This document shows, piece after piece, positions 13,601 through 24,354 of a stretch of DNA of 64,000 nucleotides. The stretch spans positions 11,780,001 to 11,844,000 of the forward strand of contig OY727097.1 in NCBI GenBank assembly GCA_963402885.1, written 5' to 3'. The stretch's first letter is position 1, and every line of letters begins with the position of its first letter. The position numbers were made by a program, and so were the translations under genes. The DNA comes from Antedon bifida. Taxonomy: Eukaryota; Echinodermata; Crinoidea; Comatulida; Antedonidae. Under the pieces are notes generated by a model. That model did no database searches. It was not told the DNA's origin and saw only the letters and a list, made by a program, of their open reading frames with translations.

Positions 13601-15172
13601 GTAAATCGAATTGAAAAAGATTACGCATTGTATAAACAATGCGATGTGATACTGTGGAATACTGTCGTGTTTAGTTACTGATTATTATAGCACACCTTGT
13701 TATACTGTAGGTTTCTCCCTATTATAGGAAGTATTTACAGCATAGCACATGAAATCCCTGAAGCATTGAATGTAGTAAACAATAAAAGCAAGGGAATTAT
13801 CAATCAAGCATCGTATCCAGTTCCAAAAACAAGCATGCTGCAAACGACAGATCAAAGTAACATTTTAACTTTATTAAGTTTATAAGCAGTTTAATTCATT
13901 GTATGTTTTTGATTTGTCTTAAAAAATAATATATTAGCTATGCTATTTTTATAATGTTAATATCGTCCCATAATACGTAGGCTATTTGTTTCAAGTATGT
14001 ATCATCAAAGAATTTAAACCTGGATTGCTTTTGGAGGTTCATCCGGGAGATTTATTTTAATATAAAAATAATTTTGATTTCTTATTGATTTTGTTTTACA
14101 TGTTTATATTTATTGTTTTATACAGTAAGCGTTCTTATAATGTATGCAAATGGTTTAGTTTAAATTCGTGTTGGTTTGTCACTATTGCTGAAATCATGTC
14201 AGTACTTTTTTTCTCTAATATTTACAGAACGATAAATAATGAACCTAGTAATTGTTCATGATTTATTGAAATTAATCCATTTATTATAGAATAATAGATT
14301 GCTGGAATTGTTATTTGAAATATTGAATATTACTATATTATATTATATACCATATTTGATACTTAATTTCAGAAAATTCCATTTCAATTCCAAACAATAC
14401 TTAGAAGAAAACGAAAAATTAACACTAAAATGTTATGTTCCCATTTAGTATATTTAAATTATTTATTATTATTATCATTATTATTTTTGTTTATTGTTAT
14501 TTTCCTTCTTATCTGCATCATTGTTTTCATTAATATTCCAGTATTTGTATTTTATTGCACATATGACAAACAATGGGTATCTACATGATATTACACTGAC
14601 TGATGTCAATATGTTAATACATTACAGATAATATGTTGGTATTGTGTAAACAATATTTGTATTATTATTATTTACATAGAAAATAAATCATAATTGATTT
14701 GTAGGCCTACCTTGTCTTGAATGTTCACGCTCGTTGTATTTATAATATGGGTACATATACCAATCTCACTAGTCTTTGCACTTTTCGGAATCTATAAAAT
14801 GTGAACCGATAATGTTATTAATATAAATCCAACTGTTTATGTAATTTAATGACATGCATTGATATTATTATTAAACACAAGATCAGAATATTCTATTTTA
14901 TAAATCGTTGATCATGGCGATGACGATGATGATCATTAAATTAAATAAATTTTGAAGAAAACTTAAAAAAAGGTTGCTGTTGAAGCTAAATTAATAAGTA
15001 AATTTATTTCTCTATAATATGCTGTACAAAGATGGAAGGTACTACTCTTTTTACGTTTCAACATAATCAAAGTAAAATACTAATACGATTTTTTCAGTAG
15101 TTACATAGTAAAATCACCTACCTTCAGGCTATTGTCAGCACAGAGTACTAAAAGACATTGTTTAAGATCCAT
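1590..15172 (-). CDS. Ankyrin-repeat protein gene, 5' part (3' end beyond window)
   Basis: Four minus-strand exons join in phase 0: 15122-15172 (start codon, MDLKQCLLVLCADNSLK), 14711-14791, 11248-11346 and 1590-1688. The last two are exactly 99 nt and each encodes one 33-residue ankyrin repeat. The 1590-1688 exon has the canonical pattern DGFGPLHCAAQQG followed by DIVNILLMAGSHVN. The 11248-11346 exon is more divergent (HGQTALLLGAYYKN, then LIESNADVNHQ). The 14711-14791 exon keeps only the second half of a repeat, ending TSVNIQDK. All have AG acceptors and GT donors. Ankyrin repeats bind other proteins; no catalytic domain is visible before the left edge, so partner and role are unknown. The intron 1689-11247 is filled with retroelements and further repeat exons could be hidden there. 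The start is chosen as the first ATG in a short exon with an in-phase donor; an upstream 5' UTR exon may exist. Confidence 0.72.
1862..1925. repeat. AT / ATT microsatellite
   Basis: Low-complexity ATAT and ATTATT tract in the ankyrin intron. The surrounding 1690-2750 holds no gene; its only other mark is a perfect 22-bp palindrome at 2043-2064. Confidence 0.6.
2755..3330 (+). mobile_element. Decayed non-LTR retrotransposon fragment
   Basis: Around 3195-3300 two frames together show the LINE reverse-transcriptase signature of the finger region: FPNEW, then PLFYKKGK in another frame, then LENYRSVPLISC and LERII. This matches the family pattern FP..W..A...P.FKKG...ENYRP.SL.S. Frameshifts and stops show it is dead. 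A YADDAK word at 2869-2886 lies upstream of the finger motifs, the wrong order for a collinear RT, so it is either rearranged or chance. From 3330 to 4446 no feature is seen. Confidence 0.5.
4447..4633 (+). repeat. Left LTR
   Basis: Begins TGTTGTGACG and ends CATAACA, giving TGTT...AACA termini. It holds a TATA-like TTTAAATAG and an AATAAA poly(A) signal at 4577-4582. It is closely similar to 10267-10456. Confidence 0.7.
4812..4935 (+). repeat. Irregular tandem ATTCAGAACTG repeat
   Basis: The 11-mer ATTCAGAACTG or a near copy occurs six times at 20-24 base spacing (about 4812, 4834, 4855, 4879, 4900, 4921) in the leader of the LTR element. Confidence 0.6.
5145..5290 (+). pseudogene. gag-like remnant
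   Basis: The frame beginning MAFKYDMGG and continuing SVLKYSGDANDASLRDYTE resembles the start of a Ty3/gypsy capsid region. It ends after about 48 codons. Another stretch at 5585-5962 is open but has no clear domain. Assignment rests mainly on position between LTR and protease. Confidence 0.35.
6133..6450 (+). pseudogene. Retropepsin-like protease remnant
   Basis: An open frame shows the aspartic protease active-site pattern SIDTGAFINII, and later the flap-distal pattern IMLGSQFLHDHGANINC, which corresponds to the family's ILG.DFL...G..I. The frame ends at 6516, where integrase-like sequence begins in another frame with no RT between. Confidence 0.6.
6506..7932 (+). pseudogene. Integrase core and C-terminal remnants, interrupted
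   Basis: Left part (6506-6650): VPLKETGAATVAKALFEYV and CPETLLSDR, the integrase core around the second catalytic Asp. Right part (7335-7690): ECISHYVNEYHNDWDKYLP, then after a frameshift LLYGREARFPLDV. At 7693-7932 the segment LSGPYLLVEETGPVYFRVR is a GPY/F-type module. The piece between the two core parts, 6655-7240, is an antisense LINE fragment. Confidence 0.65.
6655..7240 (-). mobile_element. LINE 3'-end fragment nested in integrase
   Basis: The minus-strand frame 6834-7211 (125 residues) is typical of LINE ORF2 C-termini: LRRIIRNGYRRK, then LSTFLKTQQRNYAAHLIR and KKLFFQDD. It lies exactly where the LTR element's integrase reading is interrupted, so it inserted after that element. Precise ends are uncertain by some tens of bases. 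Confidence 0.6.
8050..8240 (+). pseudogene. Chromodomain remnant of the LTR element
   Basis: EFEIETIIRGRY followed by CLEYLIKWKGF is the chromodomain core (aromatic cage strand and YLIKWKG). It continues with one stop to EYIENNPVRITGKRK. Its place after integrase marks the element as a chromovirus-type Ty3/gypsy member. Confidence 0.6.
8424..8590 (-). mobile_element. GTCGCGTG-family dispersed element, short copy
   Basis: Reverse complement begins AGTCGCGTGGACGCGACTC, passes through tetranucleotide GTCGGTCTG repeats (8476-8551) and ends GGCCTTGTT. The same ends flank larger copies at 11897-12664 and 21594-22233. The copy is internally deleted. Confidence 0.6.
8870..10100. other. AT-rich stretch inside LTR element, no gene seen
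   Basis: Long for a Ty3/gypsy 3' region and without open frames of note. A small hairpin (CCCGTCGAAAACGGG) sits near 9928-9943. It may include unrecognised inserted sequence. Confidence 0.4.
10101..10240 (+). repeat. 62-66 bp tandem repeat beside right LTR
   Basis: Units starting GGATAATGCGTATGTTGTGA at about 10101 and 10167, with a partial unit at about 10227. The word CGTATGTTGTGA recurs at the right LTR's left edge (10264). Confidence 0.6.
10267..10456 (+). repeat. Right LTR
   Basis: Matches the left LTR with scattered substitutions and small indels. It starts TGTTGTGACG and ends CATAACA, preceded by a purine-rich AGGGTGGG that could be the polypurine tract. From 10457 to 11247 no feature is seen. 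Confidence 0.7.
11248..11346 (-). CDS. Ankyrin exon, divergent repeat
   Basis: A 99-nt phase-0 exon: HGQTALLLGAYYKNVTVCQ then NLIESNADVNHQSN. The donor is GTAAGT. TALLLGA replaces the usual TPLHLAA, but the repeat length and the ADVN hairpin are kept. Confidence 0.8.
11897..12664 (+). mobile_element. GTCGCG-family dispersed element, long copy
   Basis: Left end AGTCGCGTGCAACGCGACTC, right end GACTGCAGCC...GGCCTTGTT. GGTC(GGTC)n tracts followed by AAACACTAACTTG or AAAGACTAACTTG lie near both ends. No protein is encoded; the frame 12282-12482 has no family resemblance. The interior shares long stretches with 21594-22233, for example ACGGTGCGCAAT and GTACGTTTCAGGCAATTTTA. Confidence 0.65.
12665..14700. 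other. Intron of ankyrin gene, no supported feature
   Basis: AT-rich. Two short plus-strand frames (13338-13466 and 13729-13883) look slightly coding-like but have no recognised family and were not called. Confidence 0.4.
14711..14791 (-). CDS. Ankyrin gene exon 2, half-repeat
   Basis: An 81-nt phase-0 exon. Its end TSVNIQDK fits an ankyrin hairpin and helix start; the first half lacks the TPLH box. The donor is GTAGGCCTAC. The exon joins the start exon without breaking frame. Confidence 0.6.
15122..15172 (-). CDS. Ankyrin gene first coding exon
   Basis: ATG at 15172-15170, 17 codons, donor GTAGGTGA. CLLVLCADNSLK resembles an ankyrin helix and loop. Upstream sequence (15173-16740) has no further exon that I can support. 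Confidence 0.55.
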
Positions 15173-16740
15173 TTGTAGTTGCTATACCGTGTACTAGCAA
15201 AACATAAAAGAAGTGATTACTAATAAAAGAATGCAAACGTGGTCTGTAGAGTGTTAAAGTTGACCACTAATTAAACAAAAGTGCATGCTATCAAAATAAA
15301 CGTTTATATTTAAATCTAAAAAGTTTCCATAATCATAGTTACCGTATCAAAATTTATTATCATTTTGGATACTTGTGGTACAGAACAGATCAACAATGTT
15401 CTCTCCTTCAGAAATGGTTTCAGATTTGTATATACATTTAAAGCATAGATGTTGTAAGAGAAAGAATGACGCTCAAAACGGCCACCACTACGACAACGAC
15501 AATATTTCTATTTAGTGTGCGCAATACTCGTATGGAAACCACATTTACTGCTGTATGTTTGATTTCTTATGAACTATTCTAATTTTGTAAATTTAAATAT
15601 TATACATTTGTAATATAAATGCTAGAAATAAATAATTCTATTCTTCTGAATTGTTTTTACAGAAACAGAGGAATTGTTCGTTAAGATAAATATCTGGTAC
15701 TTGTATAGCAACATTTGTAGTAGCTAACAAAGTATATCTTTAGATACATAATGTAAAAACATTTTACATTAAACACAACCCTATACACTACACTCACGTA
15801 TAGTTACGTACTTTTTTAAAGTTACTTTTCAAACTCACCTGATTTGTGCTGAAATATATGTTTCCTCAATCAACAGTTGACTGTTTTTGTACAGAACACC
15901 AGACACTATACATTATCATTTGTATAAGCGATAACAAGTACATTCTAAAAAGTTGCTGCAACAAGCGTGATTTGTTATTTATTGTTTGCTTTAATCTTAT
16001 CATAAGGTGATTGGAGCTACACCGATGTGAATTGCCATTTTAGGTTAGCATAGTAAATCATTATACCGAATTGGTTAACGAGGTCGAAGTACAATTCATA
16101 AATGTAAACATACATTCCTCAACCACTAATTCAAATAACAATGGCTTTTTTTAAATATAATTATAATTCCTCGTGCTTATAAACTAAGTCTCATTTGAGT
16201 CTTGGATAGTGGAGTTTAAAGAGTTGTGAGTTACAACACTGGCACTAGGTCTGGATTAACCAAGCTAAAAAAACATTTTAATTTACATACCGGTAGTTAT
16301 TTAGGCCTACATATATAGATTTAGAGAGCAAATTCCCAAAAAAAAAATGGGGTGATAATGAGGTTTTGTTATCACGGCAGTACATGAGGTATAAATTATG
16401 AGTTTAAATGTTGACAGTTCTATAACGAGACGGAGTCTAATAGTGTAGAAGAAAAGAAGTCAATCTTCTGAATGTGGTATATGATATATTATTCTAAGGA
16501 TATATATATATATAACATGTTCATTTTTAGTTGTACGATTACATAAGTAAGAGGCATTAAAAAAATAATTATTTCATTTATCTTTATAAATATAATTAAA
16601 TGAATGCATGTTTGAAGTGTGGATGCAAAATAAAAAATTAAATAGGCTGCTAAATGTGTTTTTGGCTAAAATAGAACAGTGCCTTATCCTAGCTAATCCT
16701 CGTATGATGTATGACAAATACTTGTTTTTCTCATCCAACT

Positions 16741-16845
16741 GTGAGGTGGTCGTTTCCATGTTTTTGTGATTCCATTTGTAACCTATTCAAAGTGATTATA
16801 ACAATTAATGTAGGTAAGTATCCTTAGGAAACAAGGTTTGATGTA
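16741..16845 (+). repeat. Dispersed repeat pair, copy 1
   Basis: GTGAGGTGGTCGTTTCCATG to AAGGTTTGATGT matches 18047-18160 with few changes. The second copy carries an extra segment of about 15 bases containing ATAGGCCTAT. Confidence 0.6.
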
Positions 16846-18046
16846 AATATCACCGTCTAACATTCTCATTTCCGTTGTACATATAGTACACATTACATAT
16901 GTTGATTTTGACTTGTATGAAATAAATAATTTTAATTTGTTTAACATTTGTTTTCCCATTTTAATAACATGTTATTAAATATGTATGTATACCTGTATGA
17001 GGGGTCCCACAAGGTTAGCTTTAGCTACATAGAATAGATTACAATATTTCACAAAACATTAAACAAATTATGGCTAAACGTAGGCCTAGGTGGTTAAAAG
17101 AATATTAGATCTTTTTTTAAATTGAAAAAAAAAGAGTTGGTGCTGTTAAGCCAATCATGGTTCAATTTTGTGTTATAGTTTTAATCCTGCAACAAGTATT
17201 ATTTTTTTTAATTATTTGTAAAATGATAATAAATGTTCTTTAAACAATGATTTAAATATATTTAATGATTTGGTACTTTTACAGAATGTGTAATGATATT
17301 AGCTCCGCAGTTACAATTTTCCTATCGGGCTTTATACCGCTTAGCAGAGTGACGGATATAGATCCGTAAGACGAACTAGAAAATTCATCTTTTTATCTAC
17401 CAACGATAACACGTTTCAGTTGTTATACACAGAAGATCAAACACTTTGATATCATTATTTGTAATATGATACAAAGATGACAATTTTTATGAATAATAAA
17501 TAGTGGCGTGATTTACTGATTGCTTTGATCCATGTCATAAAGATAATTGGAGCTAAAGACTGATATCAATTTTCTATTTAGTTAAACCGAATTTTAACTA
17601 CCGGACCCCAAGTAACCCCTAACTTAATGCGATATTTGGGCTTCAAGTAGAAATAAGTCAAAGCATATATATTTAAGGGATTATTTAAATGGCACTTTTG
17701 CCCAAGAGTAATCGGTGCAAAAAAGCTAGATATTCCCGATGCAGTTATATTTTTCTCGATAAAAAGGCAATATCTATTATATTAAACATACAAAATGAAA
17801 ATACAGTACACTATACAATATACACTATAGTACACTAGTATACTACAAACAAAATCAATGTGTCTCCAGTCTACTGCAACTAGCTTCTGACGACCAAAAG
17901 AACCTCTTTGCTATGAAGCTTAGCCTACCCAGCCGATATCGGTCGCCGCTTTACACTTCGATTTACTTGTGAAACGGATTGTGTCATAAAAGAAGTACTT
18001 AAGTCTTCCTTTAGTTTCACATTGCAACCTTTTATCTGGGGAGTCC

Positions 18047-18160
18047 GTGAGGTGGTCGTTTACATGTTTTTGTGATTCCATTTGTAACATATCCAAAGTG
18101 ATATAGGCCTATCTGATTATAACAATTATTATAGGTATCCTTAGGAAGCAAGGTTTGATG
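18047..18160 (+). repeat. Dispersed repeat pair, copy 2
   Basis: Partner of 16741-16845. Between the copies, 16850-18046 holds AT-rich sequence with no supported gene. Confidence 0.6.
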
Positions 18161-18219
18161 TGAACTTTAATAAAATAATGACGCTCCTGAGAAATATATC
18201 TCTAGAATAAGTTATGTTT

Positions 18220-20885
18220 GTTTTTACAAGGTTCTAATAAATGATGAAAAATAATTCACTTCCTTTAATTCAAATAAATGCCAAGAACTTTCTATCGGTG
18301 GCATATTTGTTAATGGATTATGTGTGAAACACATTGAAAAACGTGAAATCTATTCTGATTTGACCAGGTGACATAGGAACATTGGTACCTTAATGGTTCT
18401 GGTGTATTTTAGTTTGACTAGTGTTATAGGGTTTACATTGATAATACCATTAACACGGTATATTATTATTATTGGAGACCAAGAATGTAGGTTTTGGTCT
18501 ACTTTGGTTTACAATTCACTGTAGAGATATAGACTATATTGTAACTACAAAATGCGTACGTGCATTTGTACACAATAGCTAACAATATCAAAGTACATGT
18601 GTATTTATCGCACCGTGAGTCAACAGTCTTCTTATTTGTTAAACGCGTTATCAGGTTAGGTTCAGTTGGGGTAATAGTACTGTATTATTATTATACAACA
18701 GTAGTCCATTTTACGTACCGGTATGTGAACTTATTATATAATTGTGAATCAACAACATTCGAAACTAGAAAGCCACTCCGAGAGTGCATACCTCCGCCTA
18801 CTGTAAAATTCTCCCACATAATATGTGTGTGATTTAGGCTAATTTCACTACAAGCATGTGTATGCGAGCTTGGTGTAAATATATAACCTGTCTTTCGACT
18901 AACAAACGGCAAAAAAAAAAAATTTTTAAACTAATCGTATCAAAAAACCTGTAAATTAAATCAAAATAAATTATGTTTTAAAATTACAAATCACAAATTA
19001 TAACTCTTGCCTCTTGTACAAAAATGAAGTTTTTTGAACTAGTAGTTCTCGAGAAAATGCAGTTTTTTCAGTTTACTTGTTACTGTAAGACTCGCCGGCT
19101 TTTGAAAATTCTGTCATATCTTTTAACACGTCTAGCAGGTCTGAAAATAATACTAAAAAGTATTCCAGAATTGGGACCGTCTTCCGGATTGCAGATTTAA
19201 TAGAGTGGTCCTTTGACTACATATCTATCTGTATTTTCATTTTGGTAATGATCTTGGAATATCCTTTTGAATAATCCTGCTAACAAACAAACAAACAAAC
19301 AAATGGACAAACACGATCGACTACATTATACCTCCTTGGCGGAGGTAAACACATTTATGAACAGGTTTGCATAATAACTAGACTAGATCATTTATTCACA
19401 AGTCAACGTTTCGATTTTGTCTGGAAATGTTTTTTTTTTATCTTTCGTGGGAATCACCCACCTTTATTGTAATTTCTTCTCATTTTAAATGTATAATATT
19501 ATAAATAATTCTGTCATTCTTAAAACGATATAGATACATATTTGGCATAAAGGTAAATAGACTCTATACAGATAGAGCTATAATAGAACCATTGATAAAA
19601 TAATTAGTGATACATTATACATATTGTATATTTAAAATTGTACTGTACAGATAAATGAAAATATTGCATATTTTAACACAGAGAATGAAATAAAATCAAG
19701 GTAAGTTCTCTAAAATGCTAGTTTTTAAATTTTTCCATTTTTTGTCTGCTTTAATAAAATTGCATCCGTATTCATTTGTAATTAAGGATTTCAATTCAAA
19801 TGCAAACAAATTCCATATCACTTTATGTTTTTTCGTTTTCTCTAATTTTTCCAAAATGCATGATTTGTAAATGCAAAATAAGTTCATTTACAATTATGTT
19901 TCGTGTACCTGTTATTATCTTATACCAATTGATAGTACCTTCTGTTGGAAAACACTTAAATATGAGGTCATTAAATTTAAGCCATACATTTTGAATTGCT
20001 GTACATTCAACTAGCATATGCAATTCACATTCAATTTCTTTTTTACACCTGTCACATATATTGTTTTCTAATATTGTCCAATCTTTAAGGCTTTTTTTAC
20101 AAGGTAAAATATTGTGTAGTAATTTAAAATTAAATTGTGCAATTCTATTTATGTGCATAAAGTTGTGTATTTTATTTGTCCATACTTCATACCAATCTAG
20201 TTCAGCATTATTGAACACTACTTCCCATTTTGCCTCTGCAATGGGATTGGTAGCTATTTCATTTACAAAGTGCCTATAATAAAATTGACCTTTGTTCTCT
20301 TTTCGGAACAAGGATTTCTCAACTGTGTTCACTTGTTCGTCATCGTATTGGTCACTCACTAATAGATTCTTTCCATTCAATAGGTATAGCATTAATAAGC
20401 ACCATGTATTCTATTAGACCATTTTGTCTTTTGGATAGAGTGGGTATTAAGACATCAGGTGCTATTATTCTGTTATTTACCATAATATCATTAATTACTT
20501 TATATCCAGAATGTAACCATGTTTCAAAATATATTGATTTTCCATTAGTTGTAATATACCTATTTTTCCACAATTGTTGTTTTTTAATTTCTGCTACATT
20601 TATTGGATGTCGACCTAAAAAATTGTTGATGTGTACCACATCTTTTAACGTTTCTACATAGAAGTCTGATAAACCTCTTAAAACTATGTGTTCTTCTAAA
20701 TTGAGTAGGCTTGTATATACAGTATATTCAATGGGATACATAATATAATAGAGTGGTATGCACTTCCATTTACCGGGGTCTGGATTTAGAAGCCTTTTGA
20801 CCCAACTTAACTTTAGAGATTTTACCATTGACTTAACATTAACCATAATTAAGACCAGCTTCACACACTTGCTTGATGAGTGTTG
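18220..20885 (+). repeat. Tandem duplication unit A
   Basis: From GTTTTTACAAGG onward this unit is repeated head to tail beginning at 20885. It contains host-type repeat sequence to 19343, an 88-bp segment (19344-19431) and an antisense LINE (19432-20886). Relative to unit B it lacks the insertion at 21594-22233 but keeps about 150 bases near 18660-18830 that unit B has lost. Confidence 0.75.
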
Positions 20886-20886
20886 T
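19432..20886 (-). mobile_element. L1/Tx1-like LINE 3' end, copy A
   Basis: Minus-strand frames 20352-20864 and 19823-20392 carry LKLSWVKRLLNPDPGKWK, then a CCHC knuckle CDRCKKEIECELHMLVEC followed by W, the typical L1/Tx1 ORF2 C-terminus. The last part is frameshifted by a small deletion near 19880 compared with copy B. A T-run at 19430-19439 (poly(A) on the minus strand) marks the 3' end. Its 5' limit coincides with the duplication junction, so truncation is probably due to the duplication. Confidence 0.75.
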
Positions 20887-21593
20887 TTTTACAAGGTTCT
20901 CTATTTTAACAATTGATGAAAAATAATTCACTTTGTTTAATTCTAATAAGTGCCAAGAACTTTCTATCGGTGGCATATTTGCTAATGGATTATGTGTGAA
21001 ACACATTGAAAATAGTGAAATCTATTCTGATTTGACCAGGTGACATAGGAACATTGGTACCTTAATGGTTCTGGTGTATTTTAGTTTGCCTAGTGTTATA
21101 GGGTTTACATTGATAATACCATTAACACGGTATATTATTATTATTGGAGACCAAGAATGTAGGTTTTGGTCTACTTTGGTTTACAATTCACTGTAGAGAT
21201 ATAGACTATATTGTAACTACAAAATGCGTACGTGCATTTGTACACAATAGCTAACAATATCAAAGTACATGTGTATTTATCGCACGTGAGTCAACAGTCT
21301 TCTTATTTGTTAAACGCGATATCAGGTTAATAATAATATTTGTGTGATTTAGGCTAATTTCACTACAATCATGTGTATGCGAGTTTGGTGTAAATATATA
21401 ACCAGTCTTTCAACTAACAATAGCTTCAGTTGACTAACAATAGGACAGGAACGGCAAAAAAATATATATATTTTTTAAACTACTCGTATCAAAAACCTGT
21501 AAATTAAATCAAAATAAATTATTTTTTAAAATTACAAATCACAAATTATAACTCTTGCCTCTTGTACAAAAATGAAGTTTTTTAGTCTGTCGG

Positions 21594-22233
21594 TCTGTCT
21601 GTCGGTCCGGTATTACTATGCCTTTTATCGCTTTCTGACCTTATCTTGATATCAGTTTAATCTAGCTAAGTCAATTTTTCACAGTATATTCCTTATGGCC
21701 AGGAATCGATGTGGTTATGTTTTCACGGTGCGCAATGAAAAATTACGCGGTCTACGCACGATTTAACGAAATCACGTTTGTAATCATATCTTCACAACCA
21801 TGAATCACAATTAAATAAAATTTGGTACTCATAAATTTCAGGGCATAAATCATCATATGGCAATACAATTACGTGCGAAGCGCATGTAACGCATGCGTAC
21901 GCGCGCTTAAAATTTTAAAAATTTATTTTCGATGAAATAAGAGTACGTTTCAGGCAATTTTAAGCGTTTACAAAATTGCCATGAGTGCGCAGATTTTTGC
22001 GCACTCTTTTTGCCAGATTTCTGTTTTCTTGACTTACTTTTCAACTCGAAATTACGTTATACGAGCACGTCAAAAGTGACAGGCTACGCACGTGTAGATT
22101 TAAAAAATATAAATGTTTTTAAACATTTCAACATTTTTAAACATGTTCAGTAATTTCGGTCAGTTGGTAGGTTGGTCGGTCGGTCGGTAAACACTAATGA
22201 GCACGCGACTGCAGCCATCTATATGGCCTTGTT
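21594..22233 (+). mobile_element. GTCGCG-family dispersed element with known empty site
   Basis: Inserted after a T6 run in unit B; unit A has the uninterrupted site at 19035/19036 (GAAGTTTTTT then GAACTAG). It starts AGTCTGTCGG, ends GGCCTTGTT and has the same interior as 11897-12664. The empty-site comparison fixes its length at about 640 bases. No clear target duplication beyond the T-run is visible. Confidence 0.75.
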
Positions 22234-22541
22234 GGACTAGTAGTTTTCGAGAAAATGCAATTTCAGTTTACTTGTTATTGTAAGACTGCTCGCCGGCTTT
22301 TGAAAATTCTGTCATATCTTTTAACACTAGCAGGTGGTCCGAAAATAATACTAAAAAGTATTCCAGAATTGGGACCGTCTTCCGGATTGCAGATTTAATA
22401 GAGTGGTCCTTTGACTACATATCTATCTGTATTTTCATTTTGGTAATGATCTTGGAATATCCTTTTGAGTAATCCTGCTAACAAACAAACAAACAAACAA
22501 ATGGACAAACACGATCGACTACATTATACCTCCTTGGCGGA

Positions 22542-22629
22542 GGTAAACACATTTATGAACAGGTATGCATAATAACTAGACTAGATCATTTATTCACAAG
22601 TCAACGTTTCGATTTTGTCTGGAAATGTT
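22542..22629 (+). repeat. 88-bp direct repeat, left of LINE copy B
   Basis: Starts GGTAAACACATTTATGAACA, ends TCTGGAAATGTT. Recurs at 24355-24442 on the other side of the LINE with about one substitution, and at 19344-19431 in unit A. Reads as a long target-site duplication. Confidence 0.7.
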
Positions 22630-24354
22630 TTTTTTTATCTTTCGTGGGAATCACCCACCTTTATTGTAATTTCTTCTCATTTTAAATGTATAATATTATA
22701 AATAATTCTGTCATTCTTAAAACGATATAGATACATATTTGGCATAAAGGTAAATAGACTCTATACAGATAGAGCTATAATAGAACCATTGATAAAATAA
22801 TTAGTGATACATTATACATATTGTATATATTTAAAATTTTACTGTACAGATAAATGAAAATATTGCATATATTAACACAGAGAATGAAATAAAATCAAGG
22901 TAAGTTCTCTAAAATGCTAGTTTTTAAATTTTTCCATTTTTTGTCTGCTTTAATAAAATTGCATCCGTATTCATTTGTAATTAAGGATTTCAATTCAAAT
23001 GCAAACAAATTCCATATCACTTTATGTTTTTTCGTTTTCTCTAATTTTTCCAAAATGCATGATTTGTAAATGCAAAATGTGAATAATGAAATAAGTTCAT
23101 TTACAATTATGTTTCGTGTACCTGTTATTATTTTATACCAATTGATAGTACCTTCTGTTGGAAAACACTTAAATATGAGGTCATTAAATTTAAGCCATAC
23201 ATTTTGAATTGCTGTACATTCAACTAGCATATGCAATTCACATTCAATTTCTTTTTTACACCTGTCACATATATTGTTTTCTAATATTTTCCAATCTTTA
23301 AGGCTTTTTTTAAAAGGTAAAATATTGTGTAGTAATTTAAAATTAAATTGTGCAATTCTATTTATGTGCATAAAGTTGTGTATTTTATTTGTCCATACTT
23401 CATACCAATCTAGTTCAGCATTATTGAACACTACTTCCCATTTTGCCTCTGCAATGGGATTGGTAGCTATTTCATTTACAAAGTGCCTATAATAAAATTG
23501 ACCTTTGTTCTCTTTTCGGAACAAGGATTTCTCAACTGTGTTCACTTGTTCGTCATCGTATTGGTCACTCACTAATAGATTCTTTCCATTCAATAGGTAT
23601 AGCATTAATAAGCACCATGTATTCTATTAGACCATTTTGTCTTTTGGATAGAGTGGGTATTAAGACATCAGGTGCTATTATTCTGTTATTTACCATAATA
23701 TCATTAATTACTTTATATCCAGAATGTAACCATGTTTCAAAATATATTGATTTTCAATTAGTTGTAATATACCTATTTTTCCACAATTGTTGTTTTTTAA
23801 TTTCTGCTACATTTATTGGATGTCGACCTAAAATATTGTTGATGTGTACCACATCTGTTAACGTTTCTACATAGAAGTCTGTGTTCTTCTAAATTGAGTA
23901 GGCTTGTATTTTCAGTATATTCAATGGGATACATAATATAATAGAGTGGTATGCACTTCCATTTACCGGGGTCTGGATTTAGAAGCCTTTTGACCCAACT
24001 TAATTTTAGAGATTTTACCATTGACTTAACATTAATCATATTAAGACCACCTTCACACACTTGCTTGATGAGTGTTGTTCTTTTAATTTTTTTCTTTTTT
24101 CTTTCCCCAAAGAAAACTATATATTATTTTTTCTACTTTGGGATAAACGTAGTGTGGAACATTTTTTTATACTTGCATTATATACAATTTTTAATGATTG
24201 TAATTTTACCAAAAAATGTGAGGTTTCTTTTCTCCCACAACTTTAATACATTTTCGAGGTTAACAATTTTATTGTCCCAGTTCATTGCATTACATTTATC
24301 TTTATTGTAGCTTACATAAATTCCCAAAAATGTTACTGGTTCAATTGTCCATGT
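22630..24354 (-). mobile_element. L1/Tx1-like LINE, 5'-truncated copy B
   Basis: The minus-strand frame 22895-23605 (236 residues) covers FNFKLLHNILPFKKSLKDW, the CCHC knuckle, and the end WKNLKTSILENLP. Upstream pieces at 23797-24060 and 24178-24363 add LKLSWVKRLLNP, FLGIYVSYNKDKC and LKLWEKRNLTFFGKI, the thumb region of L1/Tx1-type RTs. A poly(A) run on the minus strand (T-run at 22627-22636) marks the 3' end, and the 88-bp repeats lie immediately outside. One frameshift lies near 23880. Confidence 0.78.

Larger units (their letters stand above)
20885..24354 (+). repeat. Tandem duplication unit B (with extra LINE 5' sequence)
   Basis: Repeats unit A from GTTTTTACAAGG. It continues about 290 bases further into the LINE than unit A does, showing that unit B holds the more complete insertion. 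Confidence 0.75.

Noticed and set aside
13338..13883. Two short plus-strand frames with somewhat coding-like composition
   Set aside because: No family resemblance and no matching donor-acceptor pair; they lie opposite the ankyrin gene's intron.
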